Shown: positions 56,932 through 64,000 of the stretch, one piece after another
Numbering within the stretch: position 1 is the stretch's first letter
Layout: each line of letters starts with the position of its first letter
NCBI GenBank assembly: GCA_963794685.1
Contig: CAWCFK010000004.1
Location: forward strand, 806,001 to 870,000
Direction: 5' to 3'
Length of the DNA stretch: 64,000 nucleotides
Source: CAVTWH01 sp963794685
GTDB taxonomy: Bacteria > Actinomycetota > Actinomycetes > Mycobacteriales > Micromonosporaceae
Made by a program: the position numbers and the translations under genes
Notes under the pieces: model-generated
Told to the model about the DNA's origin: nothing
Databases searched by the model: none
The model's input: the letters and a program-made list of their open reading frames with translations, nothing else

Positions 56932-57087
56932 TCAGGCGTTGTCGAGCTGCTCCTTGATCACAGCCGCGTCAGCGATGTCCTGAGGCCGGCCCGATGCCGC
57001 AGCGTAGGCACTGGCGTGCGGCGTGATCGCATCGACGCGCAGCCGCTGCCGTCCCGTTGGCGGGTTGAGGCCGGCGCGTGACGCCAC
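56932..57087 (-). CDS. Candidate small ORF, 51 aa
   Basis: The frame from GTG 57087 gives ASRAGLNPPTGRQRLRVDAI followed by TPHASAYAAASGRPQDIADA and ends IKEQLDNA. The residue mix looks like a real protein rather than a shadow frame, and it ends exactly at a terminator-like hairpin it would share with the converging sugar operon. The ribosome site is weak. It could be a C-terminal remnant of a larger gene. I do not recognise it. Confidence 0.35.
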   Translation of the reverse strand: MASRAGLNPPTGRQRLRVDAITPHASAYAAASGRPQDIADAAVIKEQLDNA

Positions 57088-57104
57088 CCGCCCACGCTGG
57101 ACGG

Positions 57105-57644
57105 ATGAAACGGTTGCTCACGGGGGTCGTGACCGTCATCCTGCTGACGCTCGGCACCCTCACCCTCAGCGCGTGTTCCCCAGTCAGCCCGGCCATCACC
57201 GCCGCCATCCTCGACCACGGCCGGCCGGCGGTGGTCTTCTACCCCTGCAAGCACATGACCGTCTCCGGCGTCTACCTGGAGGAGGTCCGGGTCACCGCGG
57301 CCTACGAGGGACACTCCCCGGGCGACGGAACGCCGGTCGACTGGGAGACCGTCGGCGAGTGGCGGATCACCCGAACCATGGATGGCGTGACGGCGGACTC
57401 GGTCGTGCTGCTGGACCGCCCGTCGGGCTGGGCGGACGCTCGGGGGTGGCTGCCCGACACTCAGCCGATCACCAGCATCCGCGAGGACAGGACCTACACC
57501 GTGCATCCCGAAACGACCCGGCACGCCGGCGGGGTCATCTTCACCCTCGCGAATCTGCGCACGCTGCCGGACGGCCAGGTCTGGTTCCAGGAGAAGGTGA
57601 TCTCCGTCAAGGAGTTCCACAAGGCCGCCCGGAAGGACTGCTGA
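57105..57644 (+). CDS. Small lipoprotein, 179 aa, unknown function
   Basis: From ATG 57105 the signal peptide (KRLLTGVVTVILLTLGTL) ends in the lipobox LSAC, so the protein is anchored outside the membrane. The mature part is beta-rich with two Cys (FYPCKHM and the last residue of the protein) that could form a disulfide. I do not recognise the family. It stands alone, about 175 bases before the serine hydrolase gene. Confidence 0.72.
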   Translation: MKRLLTGVVTVILLTLGTLTLSACSPVSPAITAAILDHGRPAVVFYPCKHMTVSGVYLEEVRVTAAYEGHSPGDGTPVDWETVGEWRITRTMDGVTADSVVLLDRPSGWADARGWLPDTQPITSIREDRTYTVHPETTRHAGGVIFTLANLRTLPDGQVWFQEKVISVKEFHKAARKDC

Positions 57645-57819
57645 CCCGCCGCCCGAGTTGGCCGGATCCCGACCGACGGCGGAGGTAGGTTCGCTGGAGA
57701 AACCGGGGTGCGATGAGTCCCGTGAGCGACCGTGGTCTACCCCGTCGGCAGGTGGGACGGGCACGTATGCGTCGGCAGCTGTGTCAGGCCCGCGCGATGC
57801 AGGTGAAGGGGTGGCAGAC

Positions 57820-59028
57820 ATGGGTGGCGGCGAGTTCACCGGGGCGGGGCTGGACCGGCTGCGCGCGATTCTGGCCGGGCATGTCGAGCGCGGCTCGGGG
57901 CCTGGGGTGGCGTGGCTGGTCAGCCGGCGTGGCGAGACGCACGCCGGCGCGGTGGGGACGACGGAGTACGACGGTGCTGGCCGGTCGCTGGAGCGGGACG
58001 CGATCTTCCGGATCTCGTCGATGTCCAAGCCGGTGACCGCGGTGGCCACCATGATCCTCATCGAGGACTGCGTGCTGCGACTGGACGACCCGGTCGAGCA
58101 GTGGCTGCCGGAGCTGGCCGACCGCCGGGTGGTGCGCACCCTGGAGAGCCCGCTGGACGACACGGTGCCCGCGCACCGGCCGATCACGGTGCGGGATCTG
58201 CTCACCTTCCGGCTGGGCTTCGGTGGCGTGTTCGCCCCGCCCGGCGTCTACCCGATCGCGGACGCGGCGCAGGCGGCCGGCGTCGGGGTCCGCGTGCCCA
58301 GCCCGGCCGGGACACCCGGGCCGGACGAGTTCATGAAGCGGCTGGGCGAGCTGCCACTGATGTACCAGCCCGGCGAGCGCTGGCTCTACCACACCGGCGC
58401 GGATGTGCTCGGCGTGCTGATCGCCCGAGCGGCCGGAATGCCGTTCGGGGACTTCCTGCGGGAGCGGCTCTTCGCGCCGCTGGGCATGGTGGACACCGAC
58501 TTCCACGTGCCCGCCGGCAAACTGGACCGGTTCGTCCCGAGCTATGTCAGCAACCTGGAGACCGGGGCGACGGACCTCTACGACCCGGTGGACGGCCAGT
58601 GGGCCAGCCCGCCGGCGTTCCCCGGTGGTGGTGACGGCCTGGTGTCCACAGTGGACGACTTCCACGCCTTCGGCCGGATGCTGCTGGCCGGCGGCGCATA
58701 CGACGGGGGCCGGCTGCTGTCCCGGCCGAGCGTCGAGCTGATGACCACCGACCACCTCACGCCCGAGCAGAAGCGCATTTCCGGGATGATGCCCGGCGAC
58801 TTCGAGAACTCCGGCTGGGGCTTCGGCGTCAGCGTGGTGACCCGCCGCGATTTCCACGCCACCGTCGGCTGCTACGGCTGGGACGGTGGCCTGGGCACGG
58901 CCTGGCACAACGATCCCACCGAGGACCTCACCACGATCCTGATGTGCCCGCAGGCCTGGACCTCCCCGAAGGCCCCACCCCTGTGCCTCGACTTCTGGAC
59001 CGCCACCTACTCGGCGCTCGCCGACTGA
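57820..59028 (+). CDS. Serine hydrolase (beta-lactamase/EstB-like family)
   Basis: A 402-residue class C beta-lactamase-fold protein. The nucleophile motif SxxK is SSMSK (Ser near residue 67), the Tyr motif YxN is the variant YHTG, and later GGGDGLVSTVDDFHAFGRML and GCYGWDGGLGTAW lie where the KTG-like triad sits. There is no signal peptide, so it is probably a cytoplasmic esterase or peptidase rather than a resistance enzyme. ATG 57820 has GAAGGGG nine bases upstream; GTG 57811 is possible. Confidence 0.85.
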   Translation: MGGGEFTGAGLDRLRAILAGHVERGSGPGVAWLVSRRGETHAGAVGTTEYDGAGRSLERDAIFRISSMSKPVTAVATMILIEDCVLRLDDPVEQWLPELADRRVVRTLESPLDDTVPAHRPITVRDLLTFRLGFGGVFAPPGVYPIADAAQAAGVGVRVPSPAGTPGPDEFMKRLGELPLMYQPGERWLYHTGADVLGVLIARAAGMPFGDFLRERLFAPLGMVDTDFHVPAGKLDRFVPSYVSNLETGATDLYDPVDGQWASPPAFPGGGDGLVSTVDDFHAFGRMLLAGGAYDGGRLLSRPSVELMTTDHLTPEQKRISGMMPGDFENSGWGFGVSVVTRRDFHATVGCYGWDGGLGTAWHNDPTEDLTTILMCPQAWTSPKAPPLCLDFWTATYSALAD

Positions 59029-59042
59029 CTCGCGCACGCGCA

Positions 59043-59105
59043 AGATCGCGATCCGATCCCCGGATGTGAAGCGGGACCACACATCCGGGGATCAGATCGT
59101 GATCT
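59043..59105. terminator. 26-bp inverted repeat between convergent genes
   Basis: The arms 59043-59068 and 59080-59105 (core ATCCCCGGATGTG) match at 24 of 26 positions with an 11-base loop. It lies 14 bases after the serine hydrolase stop and ends at the base before the minus-strand gene's stop, so it probably terminates both. Its outer ends match those of the hairpin at 2305-2378. Confidence 0.75.
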
Positions 59106-59393
59106 CTACGGGTTCCGCGCCCGCGCGGCGGCCCGGACTTCGTTCTTCTCCAGGGGATCGGCGCGTAGCGCTCGGATCCGGGAGGTGGTGGTGGCAGTCA
59201 GCTCGACGGACTGGCAGGCCATCCGTCGGACGGCCGGTTCGCAGTCGTCAAGCCCTTCATCCAGGAGCTCCTGGGCGAGCTGTGGCGCGGCGCCCCGGAG
59301 TCCGGCCAGTATGTCCGCCCGCGCGTACGAGTGGTCCGGCCAGCGATTCCGGATCGGCGATCGCAACGTCCACCACCGGTCCAGCCTGCCCAA
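59106..59393 (-). CDS. Short HEAT-like helical protein, 95 aa
   Basis: The frame opens with TTG 59393 and is helical: LRGAAPQLAQELLDEGLDD followed by CEPAVRRMACQSVELTATTT, which fits one HEAT-type repeat (DxxPAVRRxA). The first 20 residues look unnatural, so the start is doubtful, and the protein may begin further in. It lies 27 bases after the beta-helix lipoprotein gene on the same strand and ends next to a terminator hairpin, which supports it being real. Function unknown. Confidence 0.4.
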   Translation of the reverse strand: MGRLDRWWTLRSPIRNRWPDHSYARADILAGLRGAAPQLAQELLDEGLDDCEPAVRRMACQSVELTATTTSRIRALRADPLEKNEVRAAARARNP

Positions 59394-59420
59394 CGTGGGC
59401 AGTGCGGACCAGGGAATTAC

Positions 59421-60578
59421 TCAGCGGGTGAGGGTGGAGCCCGTGACGGTGGGGTTGTGGGCGCCGAGGAAGAAGATTCCGGGGTACCCCTTCGTTTCGA
59501 AGCCGTCGCTGCGGTTGCGGCGCAGGGTCGAGGAGTCGATGGTCATCGTGCCGGTGCGGTCGTTGCTGACGAAGAAGACCGCGCCGCCGCCCTCGTTGGC
59601 GTGGTTGTCCTCGATCAGGGTGCCGGCGAGCTGCACCGTGAACAGGTTGCCGTCGCAGTAGATCGCGCCGCCGCTGCCACCGCCCGGGGTACCGCCACGG
59701 GCCGGGTTCGCGCCGTGCCCGATGGCCTGGTTGCCCCGGAACACGCTGTTGTAGACCGCCCAGGACACCCCGATGCTGGACAGCGCCGCTCCGTTGGAGC
59801 AGACCCCGCCGGTGAAGGTGCTGTGCACCACGGCGACCGGCAGCCCCTTCGATTGGCTCAGTACCCGCAGCGCCGCGCCGCCGAGGTCCGGGCCGGTGGC
59901 GTCGCAGCGGTTGCCGGTGAACACCGAGTTGACCACCCGGACCCGGCCGCCGCGGACGAAGATCGCCCCGCCGCCTCCGCCCTCGGTGGTGTCGCCGGTG
60001 GAGTTGCCGCCCGTGAACGTCAGGTTCTGCACCACCAGCCGGGGCGTCTCCTGGTCCTGGCAGTGCGACGTGGTCCAGCCCTGGGCCTGGTCACAGGTGT
60101 TCTGGTAGAGGATGCGGCGCTTGCCGCCACCGTCGAGGGTGACCAGGCCGCCGCCGTCGAGCACCAGGTCGGGGTGGGCGTTGCGGACCTTCGCGGTGGC
60201 GGTCATGGTGATCGTCACCGGGGCCGGGCCGCAGTTGAAGGTGACGACCCCGCCTGCCCCCACGGCCGCGACGACAGCGGCGGAGGTGCAACTTTCCGGC
60301 GTACCGGTGCCGATCACCCGGGCCGGGTGGCTGACGTCGGCGGGCTGCGCTGACGTGGGTACTGCCGCGTGCCCGGCCGGGTTGCCCGGCTGGAACGCCA
60401 GTGGTGCCGGGGCGGCGGCGGCCGAGGTGGCGGCCGGTGCGCTGGGCGCGGGTTGGGCGGCGAGCGCCGCGCCGGTACCGGTCGGGGTCGGGTGTGCGGG
60501 GCTGCCCCCGCAGCCGGTCGCGCCCAACGCCACGACCAGGGCGATCGCCAGCGAGGCACGTCGGGGGGTGGTCCGCAT
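59421..60578 (-). CDS. Secreted lipoprotein with right-handed beta-helix
   Basis: A 385-residue lipoprotein: signal peptide ending in GATGC (Cys near residue 23), then an Ala/Pro linker of about 60 residues, then parallel beta-helix repeats (LVVQNLTFTGGNSTGD, VRVVNSVFTGNRCDATG, VAVVHSTFTGGVCSNG, WAVYNSVFRGNQA, MTIDSSTLRRNRSDG), as in pectate-lyase-like and choice-of-anchor proteins. No catalytic Asp/Arg set of polysaccharide lyases is evident, so a binding or structural role is possible. It may form an operon with the HEAT-like gene. Confidence 0.82.
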   Translation of the reverse strand: MRTTPRRASLAIALVVALGATGCGGSPAHPTPTGTGAALAAQPAPSAPAATSAAAAPAPLAFQPGNPAGHAAVPTSAQPADVSHPARVIGTGTPESCTSAAVVAAVGAGGVVTFNCGPAPVTITMTATAKVRNAHPDLVLDGGGLVTLDGGGKRRILYQNTCDQAQGWTTSHCQDQETPRLVVQNLTFTGGNSTGDTTEGGGGGAIFVRGGRVRVVNSVFTGNRCDATGPDLGGAALRVLSQSKGLPVAVVHSTFTGGVCSNGAALSSIGVSWAVYNSVFRGNQAIGHGANPARGGTPGGGSGGAIYCDGNLFTVQLAGTLIEDNHANEGGGAVFFVSNDRTGTMTIDSSTLRRNRSDGFETKGYPGIFFLGAHNPTVTGSTLTR

Positions 60579-60658
60579 CCGCCGACTCTAGAACAGTGGT
60601 GGGTCGGGGTGACCGGACGACGACTGCGCGGGGCGCGTCTGGTGGCTAGGGTCGTCGC

Positions 60659-61219
60659 GTGAAGTCGTTGTGGAACCTTCTTACCGGGCGCTCGCGGCGT
60701 ACCCCCGAAAAGGCCCGGTCTGCCCCGTCACCCGCCACCGCCCCACCGGCCGCCCGGTCCGCCCCCAAGCGGGCGGCCCCGAAGCCGGCGGCGCGGCCCA
60801 AGCCGGGCCCGCCGCCGAAGCGGAACACGTCCGTGCACGCGGAAGCGCCCGGCGGGCGGCACCTGTCCTATGCGCCGCAGACCGACGGCACGGCCGACCC
60901 GGGCGAAATCGTCTGGACCTGGGTGCCCTACGAGGATGATCCGAGCCAGGGCAAGGACCGGCCGGTACTCATCGTCGGGCGGGAGGGGCGCGTCGCGCTC
61001 GGGCTGATGCTCTCCAGCCAGAGCGAGCGGGACGGCCAGCGCAACTGGCTGGCGCTCGGCCCCGGCGACTGGGACCGCGACGAGCGGCCGAGCTGGCTGC
61101 GGCTGGACCGGGTGCTGCGGATGCCCGAGGACAGCATCCGCCGCGAGGGCGCGGTGCTGGACAAAAAGCGCTTCGTCCGGGTTGCCGATCTCCTGCGCCG
61201 CTCCTACGGCTGGCAGTAG
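60659..61219 (+). CDS. PemK/MazF-family toxin-like protein
   Basis: A 186-residue protein with an N-terminal basic, Pro/Ala/Lys-rich tail of about 60 residues, then a PemK/MazF-type domain: PGEIVWTWVPYED, GKDRPVLIVGR, MLSSQSERD and WLRLDRVLRM. MazF toxins are mRNA-cutting endoribonucleases, but this family with the long tail is usually found without an antitoxin in actinobacteria. No small antitoxin ORF lies on either side here. GTG 60659 is used. Confidence 0.82.
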   Translation: MKSLWNLLTGRSRRTPEKARSAPSPATAPPAARSAPKRAAPKPAARPKPGPPPKRNTSVHAEAPGGRHLSYAPQTDGTADPGEIVWTWVPYEDDPSQGKDRPVLIVGREGRVALGLMLSSQSERDGQRNWLALGPGDWDRDERPSWLRLDRVLRMPEDSIRREGAVLDKKRFVRVADLLRRSYGWQ

Positions 61220-61232
61220 CCCCCTTGATCGG

Positions 61233-61274
61233 CAGGAAGGATCGGTGCTGCCCTGGCAACACCGATCCTTCCTG
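61233..61274. terminator. 15-bp perfect hairpin between convergent genes
   Basis: CAGGAAGGATCGGTG (61233-61247) pairs perfectly with CACCGATCCTTCCTG (61260-61274); the 12-base loop can extend the stem with TGCC/GGCA. The position between the PemK stop and the stop of the opposite gene suits a bidirectional terminator. Confidence 0.75.
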
Positions 61275-61275
61275 A

Positions 61276-62526
61276 TCACGGGACCAGCCGGAACGAGGTG
61301 GTGTACGGCGGGGTGAGGACCAGGTAGCCGGTGTTGTCCTGGGACTCCGAGGTCGCGTCGACGAAGACCGCGGTGCCGTCCGGCAGGCCCTGAACGCCCT
61401 GGACCTTGTCCAGCAGCGTCACCGTCCCGGACTGCCACAGCCCCGCCGAGCCATGGTTCGCGCCGAACATCAACACCCCACCACCCAGCGCCTGTACGCC
61501 GAACCCCACCGCGTCCGCCGGCAGGCCCGACTGGGCGACGAAGGTGTCGCCGGTCAGCCGCCACAGCCGCGCGGGGAAGTCGTCGACCAGCCAGACCTCG
61601 GAGCCGTCGGGGGAGACGGTGATGCTCGGGCCGTGGTCGGCGGGCGTGGCCAACTCGTGCCACGTCTTCGCGTGGTCGGTGGAGTACGCCACCCGGTACC
61701 GGCCGTTGTCGTCGGCGACCAACCAGATCCGGCCGTCGCCGCCGGTGGTCACCTCGAGCAACTTGCCGGGCAGGGTCGGCTGCGGTGATACCGGACCGGA
61801 ACCGATCCTGACCAGTTGTTCACGGTCGCACTCGATTCCGGACGCGCCGTCCTCGAAGCCCTTCGCGCCGGGGCACAGCAGCGTGTACGCATCGCCGGGG
61901 ATCCGGGCGGTGGCGGCGAGCAGCGCCTGCGTCGGTGGCTTGTCGGCGGCGTAGCGGGAGTAGTGCGCGCCGCCGTCGGTGGACAGCCAGAACCCGATGC
62001 CGACCACGTGCACGGTGAGCACCTGCGGCGACAGCGGGTAGAAGTTCACCGCTGCCTGCGGGTACCGGCTGAGGTCCGGAAAGCCGAGCCGGTGCCAGGT
62101 GCGGCCGCCGTCGGCCGTGGCGCCCAGCGCGTACCGGCACGGGTTGCTGGCGCTGCACGACTCGAACATGGCGAACGCATGCCGGCTGTCCTGCACGAAC
62201 CAGACCCCGCGCAACGGCAGGTCGACGCCCGCAACCGCGATCCTGCGGACCTCCGTCGGGCTCACACTCGGGCTCACGCTCGGGGCGACGCTCGCGGTGG
62301 GGTTCGGTAGCACCGGCGGGCGATTCGGACCGTGGTCGGTGGCGAGTGCGTACGCGCCGGTCGGGCCGGCCAGCAGCGCCACCAGTACGGCCGCGAGCAC
62401 CGACCGGTGGACCAGGTTGCGTCGCCGCGCGCGGCGGGCCAGTTCCGGCAGGGGTACCGGTGCGAAGGTGGCCGCCGCGTCCGCCTCGAATCGGGCGAAC
62501 ATCTCATCCCACTGCTGCTCAGCCAC
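61276..62526 (-). CDS. Membrane-anchored beta-propeller-like protein paired with a SigE-type sigma factor
   Basis: A 416-residue protein. The first 40 residues are cytoplasmic and acidic then basic (WDEMFARFEADAAATF, RRARRRN), followed by one transmembrane segment (SVLAAVLVALLAGPTGAYAL). The outer part has BNR/sialidase-type propeller repeats: ATADGGRTWHRLGFPDL, STDGGAHYSRY, STDHAKTWHEL. The topology and its 8-base overlap with the sigma gene suggest an anti-sigma-like regulator with a sensory outer domain, but no known zinc motif of ZAS anti-sigma factors is present. Confidence 0.78.
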   Translation of the reverse strand: MAEQQWDEMFARFEADAAATFAPVPLPELARRARRRNLVHRSVLAAVLVALLAGPTGAYALATDHGPNRPPVLPNPTASVAPSVSPSVSPTEVRRIAVAGVDLPLRGVWFVQDSRHAFAMFESCSASNPCRYALGATADGGRTWHRLGFPDLSRYPQAAVNFYPLSPQVLTVHVVGIGFWLSTDGGAHYSRYAADKPPTQALLAATARIPGDAYTLLCPGAKGFEDGASGIECDREQLVRIGSGPVSPQPTLPGKLLEVTTGGDGRIWLVADDNGRYRVAYSTDHAKTWHELATPADHGPSITVSPDGSEVWLVDDFPARLWRLTGDTFVAQSGLPADAVGFGVQALGGGVLMFGANHGSAGLWQSGTVTLLDKVQGVQGLPDGTAVFVDATSESQDNTGYLVLTPPYTTSFRLVP

Positions 62527-63130
62527 CGTGCACCTCCTGGATGTTCGGTTCCGCCAGCACGGCGGCCGGGCTGCCGGGGGTAGGGCGGCCGGGGACGGGT
62601 TCGGTGAAGTAGGCGGCCAGTGCCGCGCGTCCCCGGGTCAGCCGGGACCGCACGGTGCTCTCGGCGACGCCGTCCTGGGCGGCGATGTCGGCGGTGGTCA
62701 GGTGGCACAGGTGGTGCAGGACGACGGTGCGGCGCAGTGCGGGGGAGAGGGTGGCCAGCGCGGCGAGCAACGCGACCCGGTCGGGTTCCGGTCCGGGTAC
62801 CACTTCGGGGCGTTGGCGGGCCAGGTGCCGCAGCGCCACCTGGACCCGGCGCAGCCGGCTGGTGGCGAGGTTCCAGGCGACCCGGCGTACCCAGGCGACC
62901 GGGTCGTCGTACCCGCGTAGCCGCTCCCACCGGCTCAACGCCCGGCAGAACGCCTCCTGGGTGAGGTCCTGGGCTTCGGCGTGGTCACCGAGGTAGGCGT
63001 AGAGCTGCACCGCGAGCCGGCTGAACTGGCTCCGGTAGAACTCCGCGAAGTCCTCCGGCGCGGACTCCGCCGGCCTGATCGTGGGTGGCGGACCGGCGGG
63101 TGGTGCGCCGGAGGGTGGTCGGCTCGGCAT
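62519..63130 (-). CDS. SigE-family ECF sigma factor
   Basis: A 203-residue sigma-70-family protein of the actinobacterial SigE type. Region 2 is FAEFYRSQFSRLAVQLYAYL then DLTQEAFCRALSRWERLRGYDDPVAWVRRVAWN; region 4 is LSPALRRTVVLHHLCHLTTADIAAQDGVAESTVRSRLTRGRAAL. The N-terminal tail of about 25 residues is Pro-rich. It overlaps the downstream propeller-protein gene by eight bases, and the two are likely a regulator pair. It diverges from dnaG with 204 bases between. Confidence 0.9.
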   Translation of the reverse strand: MPSRPPSGAPPAGPPPTIRPAESAPEDFAEFYRSQFSRLAVQLYAYLGDHAEAQDLTQEAFCRALSRWERLRGYDDPVAWVRRVAWNLATSRLRRVQVALRHLARQRPEVVPGPEPDRVALLAALATLSPALRRTVVLHHLCHLTTADIAAQDGVAESTVRSRLTRGRAALAAYFTEPVPGRPTPGSPAAVLAEPNIQEVHGG

Positions 63131-63334
63131 TCGGGCTCCCTGGGGATCGCGTCTACGGTGACACGCCCTGCCGACCCGGAACGCTGCACATCAATTGCTC
63201 CCCTCATCACCACGGCGCGGTGGCCGCGCCGAGCGGGGTGGTCCGGCGGCGCGGGGCGCGGGCTGACGTATCGTGGGACCGCCGCGACCCGGGCGGTGCG
63301 TGGCGGGCAGGATGGTCGCGGGAGGTGACGGCGC

Positions 63335-64000
63335 ATGGCGGGACGGGTCCGCGACGAGGACATCGCGCTGGTCCGCGAACGCACCTCGATCGTCGACGTG
63401 GTATCCGAGCGGGTGACGCTGCGTAACGCGGGTGGTCGTACCCTCAAGGGGTTGTGCCCGTTCCACGACGAGAAGACGCCGTCGTTCACCGTCGCCGCCG
63501 ACCGCAATGTCTACTACTGCCACGGTTGTGGTAGTGGTGGGGACGCGATCCGGTTCATCATGGAGACCGACCACCTGACGTTCATCGAGTCGGTGGAGCG
63601 GCTGGCCGAAAAGGCCAACATCACCCTGCGCTACGAGGATGCCGGCCCGAGCCAGCCTCGTCAGCAGCCCGGACTGAAGCAGCGGATGCTCGCCGCGCAT
63701 CGGGACGCCGCCGAGTTCTACGCCGGGCAGCTCGCCTCGCCGGGGGCCCGGGTGGCGCGGGAGTTCCTGGCCCAGCGCGGTTTCGACCGGGCCGCCGCGC
63801 AGACCTACGGCTGCGGCTTCGCCCCGGACGCCTGGGACCACCTGGCCAAGCACCTGCGGCAGAAGGGGTACACGGCCGAGGAGTTGATCACTGCGGGGCT
63901 GTGCCGGGAGGCGCGCTCCGGTTCGCTGATCGACCGGTTCCGGCGCCGGCTGCTCTGGCCGATCCGGGACATCACCGGCGACGTGATCGGCTTCGGCGCC
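63335..64000 (+). CDS. dnaG: DNA primase DnaG, N-terminal part (3' end outside window)
   Basis: The gene starts at ATG 63335 with GGAGG about nine bases upstream and runs open to the window end, giving 222 residues. The CHC2 zinc-binding domain is complete: C41 and H44 in CPFHDEKTPSF, C62 and C65 in YCHGCGSGGD. The following part enters the catalytic core (LLWPIRDITGDVIGFGA). Primase makes RNA primers at the replication fork. In M. tuberculosis it directly follows dgt; here it does not. Confidence 0.96.
   Translation, partial: MAGRVRDEDIALVRERTSIVDVVSERVTLRNAGGRTLKGLCPFHDEKTPSFTVAADRNVYYCHGCGSGGDAIRFIMETDHLTFIESVERLAEKANITLRYEDAGPSQPRQQPGLKQRMLAAHRDAAEFYAGQLASPGARVAREFLAQRGFDRAAAQTYGCGFAPDAWDHLAKHLRQKGYTAEELITAGLCREARSGSLIDRFRRRLLWPIRDITGDVIGFGA

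Overview
The window is chromosomal DNA from a high-GC actinomycete. GC is roughly 70% or more, GTG starts are frequent, and genes are tightly packed with many 4-nt stop/start overlaps. The block era-recO-uppS ... smtB ... glyS ... dgt ... dnaG follows the same overall order as Mycobacterium tuberculosis Rv2364c to Rv2343c. The accessory content (GT-C mannosyltransferases, S8/CHAT proteases, SigE-type ECF sigma factor, many VOC and lipoproteins) and the recurrent AGATCGCGAT-type intergenic hairpins point to Micromonosporaceae. That family call is my inference, not a search result. I saw no rRNA, tRNA, CRISPR array, IS element or prophage.

Layout. (1) 1-17.6 kb is mostly core: era (5' cut), recO, uppS, a Tat-exported PHP protein, an alpha/beta hydrolase, a FadE10-like acyl-CoA dehydrogenase, SmtB-type zinc sensor, glyS, fused pabAB and dusB. 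(2) 17.6-21.8 kb holds a VOC protein and a minus-strand operon of two GT-C mannosyltransferases plus a Rossmann protein. (3) 22.3-30.0 kb is a cassette of subtilisin-like protease, ECF sigma factor, a small partner, a TPR-CHAT protease and a 690-aa protein with a duplicated beta-rich module; it is the best candidate for an under-described system. (4) 30.2-34.7 kb returns to core genes: ppdK, a VOC protein and dgt. (5) 34.7-63.3 kb separates dgt from dnaG and is accessory: ferredoxin reductase-like flavoprotein, GT-C protein, XRE/membrane pair with a perfect palindromic operator, Tat hydrolase, APH-like kinase, ArsR-SRPBCC-DHFR operon, recQ, YciO, a LacI-controlled sugar ABC/oxidoreductase/isomerase operon, lipoproteins, a PemK/MazF protein and a sigma/anti-sigma-like pair. 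dnaG runs off the right edge.

Two window-wide patterns matter to a reader. First, five genes (alpha/beta hydrolase, S8 protease, TPR-CHAT, flavoprotein, Tat hydrolase) are broken by seven frameshifts, and all seven are explained by one extra base, six of them in a short run of C or G. This looks more like sequence error than gene decay, so I give these genes as one restored unit each. Second, at four loci the stop codon lies in the first unit of a short direct-repeat array that extends into the downstream spacer.
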